Positions 23,972-34,590 of a stretch of 64,000 bases of DNA are shown here, piece by piece. The translations under genes were made by a program, and so were the position numbers. Position 1 is the stretch's first letter. Each line of letters starts with the position of its first letter. The DNA is from Cavia porcellus (taxonomy: Eukaryota > Chordata > Mammalia > Rodentia > Caviidae). The notes below the pieces were generated by a model. It was not told the DNA's origin. It did no database searches and was given only the letters and a program-made list of their open reading frames with translations. The stretch covers positions 8,649,785 through 8,713,784 of the forward strand of contig NW_026947502.1 of NCBI RefSeq assembly GCF_034190915.1, written 5' to 3'.

Positions 23972-24021
<50 letters not shown>
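23972..24021. repeat. (CT)n microsatellite inside L1
   Basis: Fifty bp of pure CT near the 3' end of the minus-strand L1 ORF1 remnant. Confidence 0.97.
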
Positions 24022-24023
<2 letters not shown>

Positions 24024-24503
24024 GAATGTCCTTCAGTATTTTTTGTAGGGTTGGGTTGGTGGCCATGAACTCCCACAGCTCCTCCTTGTCTTGGAAACAT
24101 CTTATTTCTCCATTAATTTTGAGAGAGAGTTTTTCAGGTACATCAGCCTTGGTTGGAAATTATTTTCTTTCAGGGCTTGGACTATTTCCCCCCAGGCTCT
24201 TCTCAGTTTGAGAGTTTGAGTTGATAAGTCTGTCGTTATTTTGATGATTTGTTCTTTGTAGGTGATCTGCTTCTTTTCTCTGGCCACTTTTAATATTCTG
24301 TTCTCATGGTGAATTTCTGGTATCTTGATTATTATATGTCTGGTGTAGATCTGTTTTGGTTGTAGGTGGCTGGAGTTCTGTATGCCTCATTTAACTGGAT
24401 ATCATTTCTTCTTCCTATGCTTGGGATGTTTTCCTTAATTATATCTGTGAATATTCTTTGTAGTTCATTTGTGGCTACTCCTGCTTCTTCGTTTACATTT
24501 TAT

Positions 24504-24555
24504 ACTCTTAAGTTATAAATCCTCTTGTCACTCTTAAGTTATAAATCCTCTTGTC
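24504..24555. repeat. Perfect 26-bp tandem duplication
   Basis: A 26-bp unit beginning 'actcttaagttataaatcct' occurs twice back to back without a mismatch, inside the L1 ORF1 remnant. The length is not a multiple of three, so it shifts the frame. Confidence 0.95.
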
Positions 24556-25739
24556 ATCTTCTAGCCTTTGAATTGTTTCTTCCTGGTTCCTTGTTATTTT
24601 TAAGAGGTCTTTTCTTTCACAATCACGCATCATAAATGTCTCTTCAAGTTTCAAAAGGCTAACTTCAGTTTCTGTCAAGGCATTTTGCCAGCTTTCAATG
24701 GAGTTTTTAGTTTCCTGTTAATCTGTTTGAATCTGTTTCATGTATTCTAGATTTTGTTTATATTCTTATATGAAAGATTTCTCTTCCTTTTCTGAGTTCC
24801 TCCATTCTTCCGTATGTGTTCTCTTGGGAGGGGCTTATCATTTCTTTAATTAATCTTATATCTTGCCTCACTTGGATCAGAAGTACAGCTTTAAATTCAT
24901 CTATGAGGTCACAAAGGTATTTCTTTATGTCTACTGATGCTGTGTCTAATATTGCATGATTACTACACTGGTTCTCTTCTATATTTACCTCTTCTGGGCT
25001 TATTTTCCCAGAGTCAGCAGCTGGAGGGTTTTTTTTTATTTGTATCTCTTATCATGTTTCTGGTTTCTTTCAGACAGGTGTGTCCTGAGGGTCTCTGGCC
25101 CTCTCCGTATTGCTTAGGGTTTTTCCGAAGCTTACTGACTGGGGTTTTGTTGCCCTCCCCAATTTGCTGTTATCTGAGGTACAGGACGTAGGGACGGTGC
25201 AGGCTTGCTTCTAGCCTCTGAGCCGGTCGACCCGCAATTTCCTTCAGGGTCTTATGTTGTACCTTGTAGACATCACTGAATGATGACCTTTTTGTCCTTG
25301 GCTATTGGGTCCCAACCAGAGGTGTAGCTCAGCCCCAGCAGAGCCCACCTATCCTCTCTGTGCTAGGGGTGGCTGACTGATGCCACCACGGTGCCAGCCT
25401 CTGCCCAACTCCAAGATATCCTCCAGCCAGCAACAACAGCCACAGGACCCAATCCCCAGCACTCACCAGGAATCAACGCAGCTTCTCCTCTTGACTCTAC
25501 TCCATGCTGTGCCACATCCTCCTGCCAATGGCTCAGGACTCAACATTTCCCATTATTGGCTGCCGTGGCTTCAGTTCAATCTTGAATCACCTGACTCCAC
25601 ATCACTCCCAGTACAGCGCAGACCCGTCTCAGTGAGCACGCAGGGCTCCAGCCCTACACTTGCATTTTTCCTTCCTTCACAGAGATGGATTCTAGCTTGA
25701 TGTGGTTTTTCCATGTCTAGATCAGCATCCTGCCTCTTT

Positions 25740-26315
25740 AGAAAACTGCACGGCGCAGTGCCTGGCTTTGGCGCTCAGGCGCATGGTCCTCTCCGGGGCC
25801 TCTTCTGGCATGGGCCCTGGGATCCCAGATGTTTGGTTTTGAAGTTCTCCAACATTTAGCAGGGCAATTTTGTAATACCAAGTAGAGTTTTGAAGAAGCC
25901 CTTTTGAGAGTACTAAAGCTAGCAAAGGATAACAATAAAGCCTTCATGAGGGTAAAACGCAGAGTAATAAGGCCACATTTCAGAAATGTACCTTCTCCAA
26001 AAGGTAGGTGTGAGGGAGGTGTGAGGCCAAGAAACAAGGGCTTTTGTAGAGTATGTGTGTGTTTGTGTGTGTGTGTGAGTGTGAGTGTGCAGGATTGACA
26101 CCTCAACTCACGTAACTACTTCATCTCATCACAGAGGTTTCCTCATGACACACAGAACAGCCCTGAAGCAGTAAAGGAGTCCTCAGGTGGCCTTGATCTA
26201 TTCAGATGTTATTTACTAAACACACAAGGAAGCAATCCAAATTCTACCCAAGACATCAGTTCATGGACTATGAGCAGCTTCTCTAGTTATAGGCCATGAT
26301 AAGGATCCTCTCTTT
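25740..26315. other. Unique DNA with a (GT)n run
   Basis: (GT)n with GA interruptions at 26052-26090. No exon or confident repeat otherwise. Confidence 0.5.
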
Positions 26316-26324
26316 AATATCCTC

Positions 26325-26480
26325 TCTGCACCCAGCATCTTGCTCAGAGTTCCCTGTTACCTCACATTATCGCTACAACAAATGAAATAGTATCTTACAG
26401 ATAAGAAACCAGGGGGAGACTGAGTCAGTTACTTGCCCAGAGTCACAAAATCAGCTTTTCATCCAGCCTGACCCATGACT
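26325..26480 (-). mobile_element. MIR SINE
   Basis: 'cttacagataagaaaccagg' and 'tcagttacttgcccagagtc' followed by 'acaaaatcagctttt' is the reverse MIR pattern. Confidence 0.8.
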
Positions 26481-26559
26481 TGAGGGTCCATGATGCCAAA
26501 ATCCATCCACACAGTTGCCAGATTCCAAGTCAGAATTCAAGATCATTACTTTATTAAGC

Positions 26560-26695
26560 TTCCGCTTTCTCTGTGAAATGGGATAAAGCCTTGCTATTAT
26601 TACAAGAAATGAGTTAATTCATGCAAAGTGCTTATCATGATGCCTGGAACACTTAATCTCAATAAAGCCTAAGGGCTGTTATTTTCTCTTTATCA
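26560..26695 (+). mobile_element. MIR SINE 3' half
   Basis: 'tctctgtgaaatgggataaa', 'aatgagttaattcatgcaaa' and 'gtgcttatcatgatgcctgg' follow the forward MIR 3' half. It faces another MIR of opposite orientation. Confidence 0.8.
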
Positions 26696-26941
26696 TCATC
26701 ATTGTTTACAGAGAGAGAGACAGAGAGAGTTCGAAGGAGCACGAGCCCCATGGTGGTCCAATGGAGGGGGCAATCACTTATCAGAAGGATGGTGACAGTT
26801 GTGTGAGGGTGACTGAAAGGGGAATATGCAGAACATGAAATATCTGTGCTGGGTGGGGTTTGAATCAAAGTGGCACTGAATAGCAAAATCAAATGGGTGA
26901 AAGCAAACAGAGATAGGAGGACACAAGGATGCCAAGTGGTG

Positions 26942-26996
26942 CATGCATCATTTTGATGCATCACTTATACAGTATGTATCACTGATACATACTGTA
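26942..26996. other. Two adjacent palindromes
   Basis: 26968-26981 and 26983-26996 are perfect 14-bp reverse complements around a single C, giving a 29-bp palindrome (arm 'tacagtatgtatca'). Just before it, an 'atgcatca ttt tgatgcat' palindrome has 8-bp arms. Together they can extrude as a cruciform or fold as two hairpins. The family is unknown. Confidence 0.9.
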
Positions 26997-26999
26997 ATG

Positions 27000-27840
27000 A
27001 AAGTGGAAGGAGAAACATGACTTGGGTGAAAGTTTTGAAAACCAAACTGAGCACAGACTTAACTTACATAGCTGAGGGAAATACTGAATATTTTTAGCAG
27101 GGCAGTGACATGAACAGAACTATGCCCTTTGGCAGGTCAATTATATCCATTAGGGCTGGGGGCATGAGAAAATTGCAGGACCAAAGACCTTAGAAGGGCC
27201 AATTTATAACAAGCCTATCTAACACAGTGCTGTGCCCAATCAGCAAGATCTATTTTGGCTTTGACTAGAAAGAAGAATCTGATTACCTCTATGTCAACTT
27301 CATGGAACATCCAAGACTTAACAGATTTTGCCAGATACCCCCTCAAACCAGTCAACCCTTGCTTTGCTTCATTAATGTGAAATTCATGAATGCATTTGAA
27401 GCTCACAGAAGCTCATGAAAAGAAAAACTGCAGTCAGGTGAGGGAAATATTTTGATTCATGAGCTAATGGAAGGCAAAACTGTGTGGTCACCAATTGCTC
27501 AATTTGTACGTGCTCAACCAGGGAATGCATGAGTGGCTCAAGAGTGCCTGAGAACTCAGCCAGGCATGGTTTGACTTTTGAGGCAGCCAGGGTGGAGGGT
27601 AGGAGGATGAAATCCCAAGTTCTCATGGTTAGTAACACAAGGAGCTGGGGTTTGAGCTCAGGGCTTTTCTTCTCTCCAATGTCTCATACACTTCTCCATT
27701 TACACCTCATCAAAGAAGTGCTTTATCCAGGATTGTAGTCAGGGTTTACAAGGAAAAAATTTCAATACAGAATACACAGTTTATAGGACTATTTTATGAT
27801 CATCACCTAAATGATCAAATATTTTTTAAAAAGTACAGGA
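27000..27840. other. Unique DNA, no gene seen
   Basis: No confident repeat or exon. Overlapping 84-codon frames at 27384-27638 (minus) and 27484-27738 (plus) are each other's shadows and unrecognised. Confidence 0.5.
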
Positions 27841-27869
27841 AATCTGTCCACACACTAAAGACCAAAAGA

Positions 27870-28370
27870 ATCCAGCTGAGGCCCTGGATCTCATGGCAAT
27901 GTCCTATATGAGTCCAGCTGAATTCCTAGAGCCCATCACAGTGCCCTCCACAAGTCCAGCTGGAGGCCTAGAGTGCATGATAATGACTTATGCAAGTCTG
28001 TTTCACAAATCTGCACTAGGAAGTCCCAAAAGTCAGTGATGGAAGCTAGAAAGTCTGTGCCAGCAGCTGAGGAATCTGCACTGGAGCCAGGAAGCAATGC
28101 TCAAAATAAGGACCAGAGCTCCCTCCAAAAGTACCACAGCCACCCTCAGCAACAGTGAGGTCCTGAGCTCCTCCAATGATGAGAACATCTGAGTTCATGT
28201 CAGGAAGCCAGCGTGACAAGCATCTCCTGGAGACTGAGGAGCACACATCTTCCCCTCCAGAGCCAGGAAACAATGCTCAAAGTAAGAGCTCCCCCAAGGT
28301 GAACCAAGCCAATCTCAGCAACAAGGTCCCAAGCTCCTCTGATGATGGGAACAGCTGAATATATCGGAAA
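27870..28370 (+). repeat. 42-bp minisatellite and 176-bp duplicated unit
   Basis: From about 27870 three consecutive 42-bp units each carry 'a(a/g)tccagctg' (27871-27996), with a decayed fourth. Further on, a segment starting 'gagccaggaa' at 28084 recurs at 28260, 176 bp later. The two copies translate to related Ser/Pro/Asn-rich peptides (LEPGSNAQNKDQSS and PPEPGNNAQSKSSP) in the plus direction. Stops interrupt both. It could be a decayed repeat-bearing coding sequence, a pseudogene, or simply a minisatellite. Confidence 0.65.
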
Positions 28371-28552
28371 AGATGCTCAACAAGCTCCTCCAGGAGCTCC
28401 AATGGCAACAGGAGAACCAACAGCACCCCTCTTCCTCTTCAGTTCTTTTTATGTCACTGGCAACAAGTCTCATGTGCACCCGCCACACCCCATGCCACAC
28501 TGATCAGTTCAGCTGGGTGTTGCAAGTCGCCCACCAGTTGTCAATCCACCAC

Positions 28553-28680
28553 ACCAGGTGTGATGGGGCACATCTGTAATCCCAGAGCTTGGAAAGCTGA
28601 GGCAGGAAAATCCTCACAAGTTCCAGATCAGCTGGTAATGCACAGCAAGACCTGGTCTCACAAACCAACAATTAAAAAGT
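28553..28680 (+). mobile_element. 7SL-derived B1-like SINE
   Basis: 'caggtgtgatggggcacatc', 'tgtaatcccagagcttggaa' and 'gctgaggcagga' followed by 'gcaagacctggtctcaca' is the B1/Alu-monomer layout, ending in an A-rich tail. Confidence 0.9.
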
Positions 28681-28924
28681 ACTTTATGAATGCACAGACA
28701 GTTTATGCATTTGGGATCCTACTGGCTTTTCCCTTTTTATTTATTCCGAGTAGTGGAGCTTTGCTTTTTCCTCTCCAGTCAGTCACGGAGGGCGCATTTG
28801 GCGCTGTGCCCTCTGAGAGATGATTTTCTAGCCCAGGAGCTTCATGCTCTGATAGCCACGCGAGATTTAAAGGAGCTTCACCTTCAGAGTTGGGAAAGCT
28901 ACCAGCTGTTTTGTTCTCCAACAA

Positions 28925-28995
28925 CTCAGAGGCAGCTTTTGTTTTCTTTTCTTCCTCTTCTTTTTTATTTTTTATTTTCTTTTTCCTTGCAAGAC
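28925..28995. repeat. Pyrimidine-rich tract
   Basis: T/C-rich low-complexity stretch (ttttcttttcttcctcttc type). Confidence 0.7.
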
Positions 28996-29029
28996 TCTTT
29001 TTTCCATAGAGAGGAAAGTGGGTGAGGGG

Positions 29030-29600
29030 AAGCAGAAGAAGGAATTCAGATTAACCTGTGGCTCAGAGGCCTTGAAGAGTTTAGGGGGAAAATAAAATAA
29101 TGCAAAGCCTCCCACTGCCAATCTACACTTTCTATCAAATATGTATTATATTGGTTAGGGAGCAGATCAAACAAATTCCCTTTTCTCCGGAATGTATAAT
29201 CAGCCAATCTGAAAGGAACACAGCATCAAAGAAGTCCATTGTCAAACACCCCACTTTCTGTCCTTCTTTTGCCCTTCACTGGGAACAAAATGCTTGAATT
29301 ACAAGACGAACCTTTCATCTCAATTGGTGTCTTTCCCTTTGTGTCTTGAGTTGCAGAGGGGAAAGTAGTAAATTAAAAATAGCTTTGTTGAGGACAGTAA
29401 GTGTTAATTATTGGGATTTAATATTTGAAGGGTACCACAGTCGTAGCTTTTACAAAGAGAAACTTACATGGCTATTGAGATTTGAACGACTAAATTGACA
29501 GGCTATTTTGCTGCACTATATAAATCATGACTGCTTGAAAGATATCCCAAGGTCAAAGTATGAACTATGCAAAACTCAGCGCCTTGCATTAGATGGATCT
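29030..29600. other. Unique DNA, possible conserved noncoding block
   Basis: No repeat signature. It is balanced, complex sequence with several TAAT-type motifs ('gttaattattgggattta'). Conservation is only suspected from texture and cannot be shown here. Confidence 0.25.
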
Positions 29601-29864
29601 AAAGTCCCAGCTCTTCCAATATTTCAGAGGTGGTTAGGTTCAAGGCACCTGTATAACAGCACTTGAACCCTGAACGCTACAATTGTTGCAGCAGTGTAAC
29701 TGCAACTTTTGCAAACCATCAGTCATACTGGCTGGACCTGTAATCTTCAGACAGTGCAGTTTTCCTCATAGGGAAGTCAGTCTGGGAAGTCAAATTCTGA
29801 CATGTTGTTTTTATTTGTCTGTATTTACCATCAGAGAACAGTGACTAAGAATTTGGGGTTTGAA

Positions 29865-30205
29865 ATTAGCATATTGTGGGTTTTAGTTACTGCTGACAAA
29901 TTACTCCACAACTCGGTGGCTTACAACAATAATTATTTATCGCTCTTATGGTTCTGTGGCCCAAGAATTCCTACAGCGTACAAAGGAGATGGTTTGTCTC
30001 TGTCCCAGAGTGTCTCAAACCTTAGTTGGAGGACTTGAAAAATGAAGATTAAAATATTCTGAGAATTGTTTCACTCTCCTGGGGGCTCTGCTGGAACTAT
30101 CAGCCACAGCTCTGACACCAGCCTGTCCTCTAGCTGGGGCTTCCTCCGCATGTGATGGGTTTCAGGGGTCAGCATGGCTCAAGATACAGAAGATCATGGC
30201 ACCAC
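29865..30205 (-). mobile_element. MLT1-type MaLR LTR
   Basis: 'tttagttactgctgacaaat', 'ggtggcttacaacaataatt' and 'atggttctgtggcccaagaa' are the reverse-strand MLT1 opening. Degenerate text follows to about 30205. Confidence 0.8.
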
Positions 30206-30257
30206 GATGTCCTTTAGAAAGCCATATCAGGAACAGAAGATGGATGGTTAGGATTCT

Positions 30258-30335
30258 GGGAGGGAGGGAGACAGGGATGAGAGAGAATGAGAGAGACAGA
30301 GAGAGACAGACAGACAGACAGAGAAACAAACAAGG
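30258..30335. repeat. (GGGA)n / (GAGA)n / (GACA)n tract
   Basis: Purine-rich low-complexity run with GGGA units, then GAGAGACA, then GACA units. Confidence 0.9.
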
Positions 30336-30534
30336 TAGCCATGCTTCTTTAACACTGCTCCACGAAAATGCCAGGATAAAAAGTTGCACCCCCCTCCACT
30401 CCTTCCACTTTGGCAAACCTGTGTGTTTGTGTGAAAATGAATATCAGAAACTTGTCACCTACTGAGAAGTTATTCACCAAGGACCCTTCCTCATTCTGGG
30501 TTTCCCATTACTGTCAAACTAACGTTACCTGAGC

Positions 30535-30600
30535 AACTCTTTGACCCAAACATTTTCACAAGCATAATCTCATTTTGGATCCTCAGCACAACTCACTAAA
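30535..30600 (-). mobile_element. MIR fragment
   Basis: 'ttttcacaagcataatctca' and 'tttggatcctcagcacaact' resemble the reverse MIR 3' half. Confidence 0.45.
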
Positions 30601-30607
30601 CCTGATG

Positions 30608-30905
30608 TGATGGTTTGCATAATGTTCCCCTCCAAATCAAACCTCGGAGAATATGGGAATTTCTCAGCTGTGCATGTATGAAAAGGTGAAGCCATGGAGC
30701 TGGGTTGCAGCTCAGAGGTGGAGCACATGCTCAGTGTACATGAGGTGTTGGGTTCACTCCATAGCACCCTCTTTAAAAAACAATATGTGAACCTATTATT
30801 CATTCCCAGATGTGCACCTGTTTTAGATTCAGGGAGCACATCAATGGTAGTCCTACCCAGTGTCTGTGGTCCTAGCAGAAAGCCTCCTGAATGACTTGTT
30901 ACAGT
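30608..30905 (+). mobile_element. MLT1-type LTR remnant split by a SINE
   Basis: 'tgatggtttgcataatgttc' and 'cccctccaaatcaaacctcg' resemble an MLT1 5' end. After the ID SINE at 30697-30782, further degenerate LTR-like text continues to about 30905. The 170-codon minus frame at 30570-31082 crosses all of this and is not a gene. Confidence 0.5.
30697..30782 (+). mobile_element. ID-type tRNA-derived SINE
   Basis: 'gagctgggttgcagctcag', 'gtggagcacatgctcagtgt' and 'tgttgggttcactcc' are the A- and B-box regions of an ID element, ending in an A run. It lies inside an MLT1-like LTR. Confidence 0.85.
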
Positions 30906-31089
30906 ATTCTTAACGCACACTCCCCAACTTACATTTTTTTCCTGCCTGCCTTGCCTTTGATCACACATCATTATTCTTCCAAAGCCATCCCGACCAAAAA
31001 CCACACTAAATAAGGAAAAGTACTTCAATAGATCTGTATTTCTAAGCAAATGAAATCTCTTCCAAAAAAAGTACAATGGCAAAAGCGTC

Positions 31090-31905
31090 CTTTTTAAATA
31101 AAAATAAAAATTTTCTCAATTTCTACAGTCACCTTTCTTTTAAAAGCTTTAAATATCACATCCTGTATCATTCATCCATTTAAAGAGTTCAATACAGTGT
31201 CTTTCAGTATATTCAAGACATGCATCGTCATCACCATAATCTAATTTAAAAGTAGTTCTCTCCCCACTGGATGAAACCTTCTACCCGTTCACCACCTCTT
31301 CTCACCATGGTCTCACTATTTCCAACTCCAGCAGTCACACATGCAGCCTGGGTCCCCACAGATTTACCTATTCCAGACACAGTAGAATCAGACTATACCT
31401 TGTCTCTTGTGACTGCTTTTTCCATTTAGCATTATGTTTTCAAGATTCGTTCAGGTTTAACTTTTTGAAGAACTACCAACTTATTTTTCAATGTGAGTTC
31501 ATCATTTTATAGCCCCACAAGTAATTTAAAGGAATTCATTTTCCCTGCATCTTCACCAACACATAGTATTGTTTGTCTTTCTTTTTACTATAATCATTAT
31601 AATTGGTATAAAGTGGTATTTCATTGTGATCGTGATTTTGATTTGCATTTTGCTAATCACTAACAGTGTTAAGGTTTTTTTAATTAACTTTTTGTTTGTC
31701 TACATTAGATAAATGGCAGCAAATTGCTTTCCCATTTCTGATCATTTTATTATTGAATTTGAAGGATCCATTTGATAGTCTATACACCACTTCTTTACCA
31801 GATATATTTTTGAACATTTTTTTTATTCTGTAGGTTGTCTTCTTAATGTTCCTGATGGTGTCATTTGTAGCACAGCCTTTAATTTTGATCTTCTTTGGTT
31901 GCTTA
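31090..31905 (-). mobile_element. Ancient LINE-1 (L1M type) 3' region
   Basis: Reverse L1M text in order: 'gagttcaatacagtgtct', 'catcaccataatctaatt', 'ctgcatcttcaccaacacat', 'ttgatttgcattttgctaat' and 'ttctgtaggttgtcttctta'. One long, degenerate copy. Confidence 0.9.
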
Positions 31906-31944
31906 GTGGATTCATTTGTTTTATTCTGTGTTTAGTAAATGCTT

Positions 31945-32640
31945 CTATATTCATTGATTCTTTCATTGTCCATTATACTTTAGGCACATTTTGGGTACTG
32001 AGGACTCATCAGTGAATAAGGCAGAATAATGTCCTCGCTGTCATGAAATTAATATCCCATTAAAGAGACAGAGGGGGCAACTAAATAAATATATCAAAGA
32101 ATGTTAGACCATGACAAATATTTTTAGGGAAATGAAGTCTAAAAAGTGTTCTCAGAGTGAATGTCTCAGCAGAGAAAGCTGCCTTGGGTAGAATGGCACT
32201 GCTGGAATTTCAGGTCAGCTGTTTCTCTGTCGTTGGTGGCTGTGCTGGCACTGAGGAAATTTAACAGCATTCCCGCCCAGTACCTATGGGATGGCAGCTT
32301 AACTTCCCTCCCTAACTACCCAATAACGTCAGCCATTGCCAAATGTCCCCTGGGGATCAAAATTATTCTACCTGAGAACCACCAGGATTCAATGGTTGAG
32401 GAAATCATCTCTGAGCTGAGGAAGCATCTTTCAGTGCAGTCCTGAAGAAGGGATCCATCTAATAGGAAGCTATGGCCAAAGAACTTCAAGACGGATAATA
32501 AATCAAGGGCAAAAGTGAGGTGAGGTTATGATCATGTGTTTGAAAACTAGAAGCCAGGCTTTTAGTTAGACGATAGTAAAATGGAGATTGCTCAAGGATG
32601 AAGCCAAACAGGTAGTCATGAGTCCGATTAGGAAGGACCT
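31945..32640 (-). mobile_element. LINE L2 fragment split by a hAT element
   Basis: 'gattctttcattgtccatta' and 'gaggactcatcagtgaataa' start a reverse L2 copy. L2-like text resumes after the hAT relic with 'tctgagctgaggaagcatct' and 'cagtcctgaagaagggat'. Confidence 0.65.
32185..32385 (+). mobile_element. hAT-type nonautonomous DNA transposon relic
   Basis: 'tttaacagcattcccgccc', 'agccattgccaaatgtcccc' and 'tggggatcaaaattattcta' ending in 'cctgagaaccacc' match a common mammalian hAT/MER family. I am not sure of the subfamily name. It is inserted in an older L2. Confidence 0.75.
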
Positions 32641-33029
32641 AGGACACAGTAAAGGAACTTGGAGTATATTCTAAATATCACTGGAAGTCAGAGAGCTACG
32701 AATGAATAGATCCTCTTGCATTTAGGAGTCAAGCAGGATTTGGTGTCTTGGCCATATATTCATTTGCATCTTGCACAGGCATCAGTAACCAGATGGTGAT
32801 AGAGCTGGACTAATGCTAACCTCCTAGGCCACTGGTCATCTCATTAAACAAAGGAGCTAGAACAGTCTACATCTTTCACCTGGGAGGACTTCAGATGGCC
32901 ACTCATGGAAGTGATCTTTTTCAGAGCCTACCTTGTTTAAGCGTTACTCTTATGCTTATTGACATCTGGCATGAAAATCGAAGAAGAGAAACTACCAATA
33001 GGTTAACCAGAATCTGGTAAATTGGTTGG

Positions 33030-33170
33030 CAGTAGAGAATCACCAAGGAATTCATAAAACATGCACAATCTCAGGCTTTGTCTCAAACCCACTGAATTAA
33101 GATTTGCATTTCAATAAAACCGTCAGTAGTTTGTATGCAGGTTAAAGCTTAAGGATTCCTGATCTAATTT
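33030..33170 (+). mobile_element. MER5-like hAT relic
   Basis: 'gagaatcaccaaggaattca', 'cactgaattaagatttgcat' and 'aggattcctgatctaattta' follow the MER5A order. Confidence 0.75.
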
Positions 33171-33289
33171 ATCAAAATTTTATCAGAAACAGTTGAGTGC
33201 CTCAGAGGGTTTCTGAGGGATTTCTGTAAGTGAGAACTCTAGTGATTTTGTCATTGTTGAGATCTTATAATATATACCACCTTTGCTCC

Positions 33290-33960
33290 TCTCTTCTTTG
33301 GTTACCATTTTAAGTTTACTCCCAAAGTTGTAAGGCATCTTCACTAAAAATATCACTGATCACTTCTTTTCTGTTTCCAAAATGAACACTTTTTCTTTAC
33401 TCTCACTAACCTGTGCCTGGACTATTATAACCTTATGAAAATTTATCACCGCTTCCCACTCGGCTCTTCCTTCTGCCTAAAGCTCTCTGACTCTGAAACA
33501 TTCTTTGGCTTTTTTCTTACCTTCAATGTAAGGTTCACATTCCCACCTTTGACTCTGAAAGGCTGCATTTAATTCCCAAAGCTCTTTTCCCAGAGAATGT
33601 GCTCTGTGTATGTGTTTATATCCATATCTTTGTTCATATCCTGGAACTTCCTTTCCCATCTTTCCACTGCTCTCATGGCTCTGCTGAAATCCTACTGCCA
33701 CCATGCATGTCATATCTATGCAGTTTCTTCCTTCGTCCTGAAGTCCAACAATAGCTGTTGTCTATACTGGTGCTTTGATTTGCAGCATCATAGTGGGTTT
33801 TCAGAACCTGATCAAACATTCCTAGAGAACAGTGGCTACATCATTATCCTTTCGCCTCTGGCACCTGACTAGGCATGAAGCACATAGTACAGAGTCAGTA
33901 AATATTTTGCTTCTGAATCTGATGAAATGGTACAGTAATGCTCAGATTCACAAGCACATC
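33290..33960 (+). mobile_element. LINE L2 fragment
   Basis: 'cctggaacttcctttcccat', 'ctctgctgaaatcctactgc' and 'gacacctgactag'-like text ending near 'gcacatagtacagagtcagt' and 'aaatattttgcttctgaatc' is the forward L2 3' layout. Confidence 0.7.
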
Positions 33961-34409
33961 ATTCCTGTTCATTTATTCCTTCAGAGGGTGTATGCTGCAG
34001 TTCAGCAATTATGTAAATAGCATAGTTTATAAATCCAGCTCTGGGTAGGCAGCCACAGATCAACTGGGTACTTGGTACTGGATGCAGTCCAGAATTTCAG
34101 GCCAAATAAAAGCTGTGAATCCTTATTTTAAGAGCCACTGTACTCCATGGGCACTCAGGCATGGAACCTCATTTGAGCCTACTCCACCTGACCCTGGGTT
34201 GTCCCAGATACAGAAATGCTGGTGACACTGACATCGATTATGTATTTATCACATTTTGATATTTTCTTAGCATGTCCTTCTTACCACCATGGGCTTAGCA
34301 CGTGGGGATCATTTTGCACAGTGAGTTTTCTTTGCTTCTTCTTTTTTAATATGGTTAATTTTCCTATTCCTGGGCATTAAATTGCAAATATTTTGCAAGA
34401 AGGCACTGT

Positions 34410-34590
34410 TACCCACAACCTATTATATGTTGTATGTTAGCCTTTTGCACTTCATCATAAATCTCAGGGTAAAAAAGGGAAGAGGCCATCATTCTTATTT
34501 AGAATTGAAGAAAGCAAAGCTCAGAAGAGTGGACTAACTTGCTTACATTCATGAATGAGTTACAGAGCTATCACCCCAAGTCCGAGTCTT
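34410..34590 (-). mobile_element. MIR SINE
   Basis: 'gaattgaagaaagcaaagct', 'cagaagagtggactaacttg' and 'cttctgactcttgggc' fit the reverse MIR. Confidence 0.65.

Larger units (their letters stand above)
23376..25735 (-). mobile_element. LINE-1 with 5'UTR and ORF1 remnants
   Basis: Read on the minus strand, 24800 down to about 24030 encodes a broken L1 ORF1 protein. First come coiled-coil pieces (EYKQNLEYMKQIQTD, NQEETIQRLEDDKR), then the conserved C-terminal region (AREKKQITYKEQIIKIT, LRRAWGEIVQALKE, NNFQPRLMY). Stops and shifts show it is dead: a stop before the AREKK block, a 26-bp duplication at 24504-24555, and a (GA)n insertion at 23972-24021. The part from 24810 to 25735 is richer in GC and fits the 5'UTR. 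23376-23960 lies where the inter-ORF region or ORF2 start would be but was not recognised. No intact ORF2 follows. Confidence 0.8.

Noticed and set aside
23376..25735. Unknown coiled-coil gene on the minus strand
   Set aside because: The peptides follow the L1 ORF1 order and contain stops and a frameshifting duplication.
30570..31082. 170-codon minus-strand open frame
   Set aside because: It runs through an ID SINE, MLT1-like LTR text and a MIR scrap, so it is a chance reading of repeats.
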